From the NCBI GenBank assembly GCA_965215855.1, contig CBDCER010000003.1, positions 2,790,001 through 2,854,000 of the forward strand: a stretch of 64,000 nucleotides of DNA, read 5' to 3'. Numbering within the stretch: the stretch's first letter is position 1; each line of letters begins with the position of its first letter. The notes under the pieces are model-generated. The model was given only the letters and a program-made list of their open reading frames with translations, had not been told where the DNA came from and did no database searches. The DNA comes from J027 sp965215855. GTDB taxonomy: Bacteria > Chloroflexota > Anaerolineae > Aggregatilineales > J027. The position numbers and the translations under genes are program-made. Positions 62,093 through 64,000 of this stretch are shown here, one piece after another.

Positions 62093-64000
62093 CTAAATGT
62101 CTAGATTCCGCACGTTTCTGGCGTGGGTTTGAATGAAGCGTTTGCGCGGTGGCACACTGCTGCCCATCAACATATCGAAGGTATGATCGGCAGTGGCCTG
62201 ATCCTCAATCTGTACCTGCAACAGTATGCGATTATCAGGATTCATCGTGGTTTCCCAGAGTTGATCGGGATTCATTTCTCCCAGACCCTTATAGCGTTGA
62301 ATGGCGAATTTATCGCCGTCCAACTCGTCCACTAACGTATCGCGTTCTGCATCGCTATAGGCATAACGCACCTTCTTTTTATGCTGAATCCGGTAAAGTG
62401 GCGGCTGGGCAATGTAGAGGTGACCATTCTGGATAAGCGGTGTCATATATCGGAAAAAGAAGGTCAGCAGCAACGTCGTGATATGCGCTCCATCGACATC
62501 TGCATCGGCCATAAGTATAATGTTATGGTAGCGTAATCTGGTGATGTCAAAGTCGTCCCCAATTCCGACTCCCAGTGCGGCGATCAACGACCGAACTTCG
62601 TTGTTATCCAGAATCTTATCCATGCGGGCACGTTCAGTATTCAAGATCTTACCCCGCAGAGGAAGAATCGCTTGGAAGTGGCGGTCGCGCCCTTGCTTGG
62701 CCGAACCACCCGCCGAGTCACCCTCGACGATATACAACTCGGCCTGCGAAGGATCACTGCTGGAACAATCGGCTAGCTTGCCAGGTAGGGTGGTATTTTC
62801 CAGCAGATTTCCCCGGCTGTTACGTACCAGGTCACGTGCCTTAGCTGCTGCGTCACGGGCACGTTTGGATAGCATACATTTGTCGATAATGCGTCGGGCA
62901 TCACGCGAGCGGGTTTCCAGGAACTCGCCAAATACATCTGACAGAACCGATGATACGGCTCCCTGTACCTCGGCATTCATCAGCTTAACTTTTGTCTGAC
63001 TTTCAAATTGTGGATCGGGATGCTTGACACTAATAATCGCTGTCAGCCCTTCCAGTGTATCATTACTGGAGAAATTAGCATCACGCTCTTTCAGCAGCCC
63101 GGCTTTACGTGCATAAAGGTTAATCGTGCGGGTAATCGCCGAACGCATTCCTGTCAGGTGACTACCACCATCCGGGGTGTTGATGGTATTGGCAAATGCC
63201 AGTTCGGTGTTCGTCGAACCATTAGTGTATTGCAGTGCGACTTCCACCCCAACTTTATAAGCCTTCTTAGGATCATCCTCGTTGAAAGGAACGTCGCGCT
63301 CGACATAGACAATAGGGTGCAGTTCGCGGCGGTTGCGGTTCAGGTAACGCACAAATGAACTGAGGCCACCTTCAAAATAGAATGTGATTTCGGCAGGAAT
63401 GGGTTGTACGCGTTCGTCGCGGACGGTGATGGTGACGCCGCTGACTAGAAAGGCAATTTCACGGAATCGCTGCACCAGTGTGTTATAGTCAAAGTCTCTT
63501 TCGGGAAAGATCTCAGGGTCGGGCAGGAAACGAATCGATGTGCCGGTTGGCTCGCCTTTTTTCAGCTTTCGAACTGGCTCCACATTCATTATTGGGCGGC
63601 CTTGTTGATAATCTTGCCGCCACAGCATTTTGTCGCGCTTGACTTCGGCCCGCAGGTCTATGGAAAGTGCATTTACCGCCGAAACACCAACCCCGTGGAG
63701 ACCGCCCGATACTGAGTAGGCTTTATTTTCGAACTTAGCCCCCGCGCCGATTTTGGTCATGACCAGTTCCAGTGACGAGATGCCCGTTTCTGGGTGAGTG
63801 CCTACCGGAATCCCATCGCCATTGTCGTTGACGCTGACTGAACCATCATCATGTAGAACCACCTCAATGGCACCAGCACGGCCTGCCAATGCTTCATCGA
63901 CTGAGTTATCAACAACTTCGTAGACCAGGTGATGCAGTGCCCGTAGATCAGTCCCGCCGACATACATGCCGGGACGACGGCGAACGTGGTCGACGCCTTC
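62093..64000 (-). CDS. gyrB: DNA gyrase subunit B, N-terminus outside window
   Basis: The minus frame is open past 64000, and its visible part starts EGVDHVRRRPGMYVGG. Features are VYEVVDNSVDEALAG (ATP-binding Asn and Asp), GLHGVGVSAVNALS, the TOPRIM EGDSAGGSAKQGRDR and LMADADVDGAHITTLLL, and KRFIQTHARNVRNLDI at the end, a typical GyrB finish. The ParE alternative is less likely, but it would share all these motifs. It is type II topoisomerase, introducing negative supercoils with GyrA. Confidence 0.93.
   Translation of the reverse strand, partial: EGVDHVRRRPGMYVGGTDLRALHHLVYEVVDNSVDEALAGRAGAIEVVLHDDGSVSVNDNGDGIPVGTHPETGISSLELVMTKIGAGAKFENKAYSVSGGLHGVGVSAVNALSIDLRAEVKRDKMLWRQDYQQGRPIMNVEPVRKLKKGEPTGTSIRFLPDPEIFPERDFDYNTLVQRFREIAFLVSGVTITVRDERVQPIPAEITFYFEGGLSSFVRYLNRNRRELHPIVYVERDVPFNEDDPKKAYKVGVEVALQYTNGSTNTELAFANTINTPDGGSHLTGMRSAITRTINLYARKAGLLKERDANFSSNDTLEGLTAIISVKHPDPQFESQTKVKLMNAEVQGAVSSVLSDVFGEFLETRSRDARRIIDKCMLSKRARDAAAKARDLVRNSRGNLLENTTLPGKLADCSSSDPSQAELYIVEGDSAGGSAKQGRDRHFQAILPLRGKILNTERARMDKILDNNEVRSLIAALGVGIGDDFDITRLRYHNIILMADADVDGAHITTLLLTFFFRYMTPLIQNGHLYIAQPPLYRIQHKKKVRYAYSDAERDTLVDELDGDKFAIQRYKGLGEMNPDQLWETTMNPDNRILLQVQIEDQATADHTFDMLMGSSVPPRKRFIQTHARNVRNLDI

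Overview
The window looks like a chromosomal piece from a member of the Chloroflexota, probably Anaerolineae-like. This is an inference from gene content: a VorB/KorA-type oxidoreductase next to a CBS protein, a DUF4430/ECF-S/DM13 trio, very large 'DPDGD'-repeat lipoproteins, TgpA-like transglutaminases, and a clade II (Sec-exported) nitrous oxide reductase cluster. Housekeeping genes (def, radA, rplI, gyrB, two tRNAs) are scattered between accessory blocks, so this is chromosome and not plasmid or phage.

Layout. 1-5457 (minus): a giant repeat lipoprotein that runs off the left edge. 5.6-8.0 kb: def, a membrane-anchored unknown and a methyltransferase. 8.0-9.8 kb: a GNAT gene split by an IS630-like element whose transposase needs a -1 frameshift. 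9.8-10.3 kb: a DUF3052 gene with an in-frame TAG, then tRNA-Arg. 10.5-15.2 kb (plus): a six-gene operon pairing a MinD/ParA ATPase with a wHTH/cNMP/pseudo-MinD protein, a membrane GAF protein, a zinc-ribbon protein, a second wHTH paralogue and a STAS-like protein. I regard this as the best candidate for an undescribed system. 15.3-18.4 kb (minus): a 2-oxoacid:ferredoxin oxidoreductase operon with a CBS protein. 18.6-22.8 kb: a CtpE-like P-type ATPase and an XPB-N-terminal-like protein. 22.9-28.9 kb (minus): a DUF5666 protein with an Asp/Ser tail, and a second giant repeat lipoprotein with an SGNH-like C-terminus. 29-32.3 kb: DUF4230, the DUF4430/ECF-S/DM13 set, cutA and tRNA-Gly.

32.4-43.5 kb: a small Gly-rich peptide gene that could be a peptide precursor, an IS4-type element, a cyclase-homology/ATPase/TPR protein, and, divergent from it, an MFS-HEAT-cNMP protein split by a second IS4-type element. 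That element is flanked by a 4-bp duplication (AATA), and removing it on paper restores the reading frame. 44.2-53.5 kb: two Crp/Fnr regulators followed by nosZ, a membrane protein, a nosD-nosF gene fusion, nosY, a cupredoxin-like protein, a cytochrome c and a SCO protein. Two nearly identical TGTGA-N6-TYACA boxes precede the second regulator and nosZ. 53.5-53.7 kb: a MITE-like element. 53.8-64 kb: a transglutaminase-like membrane protein with a secreted partner, radA, a methyltransferase, a RodZ-like protein, rplI and the C-terminal part of gyrB.

How the parts work together. The nos block encodes N2O reduction (NosZ), copper-site assembly (NosDF, NosY, SCO), electron delivery (cytochrome c, cupredoxin) and its own regulators. 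The oxidoreductase block exchanges electrons between 2-oxoacids and ferredoxin. Three insertion events (one IS630, two IS4-type), a MITE and near-identical internal repeats show recent genome rearrangement.
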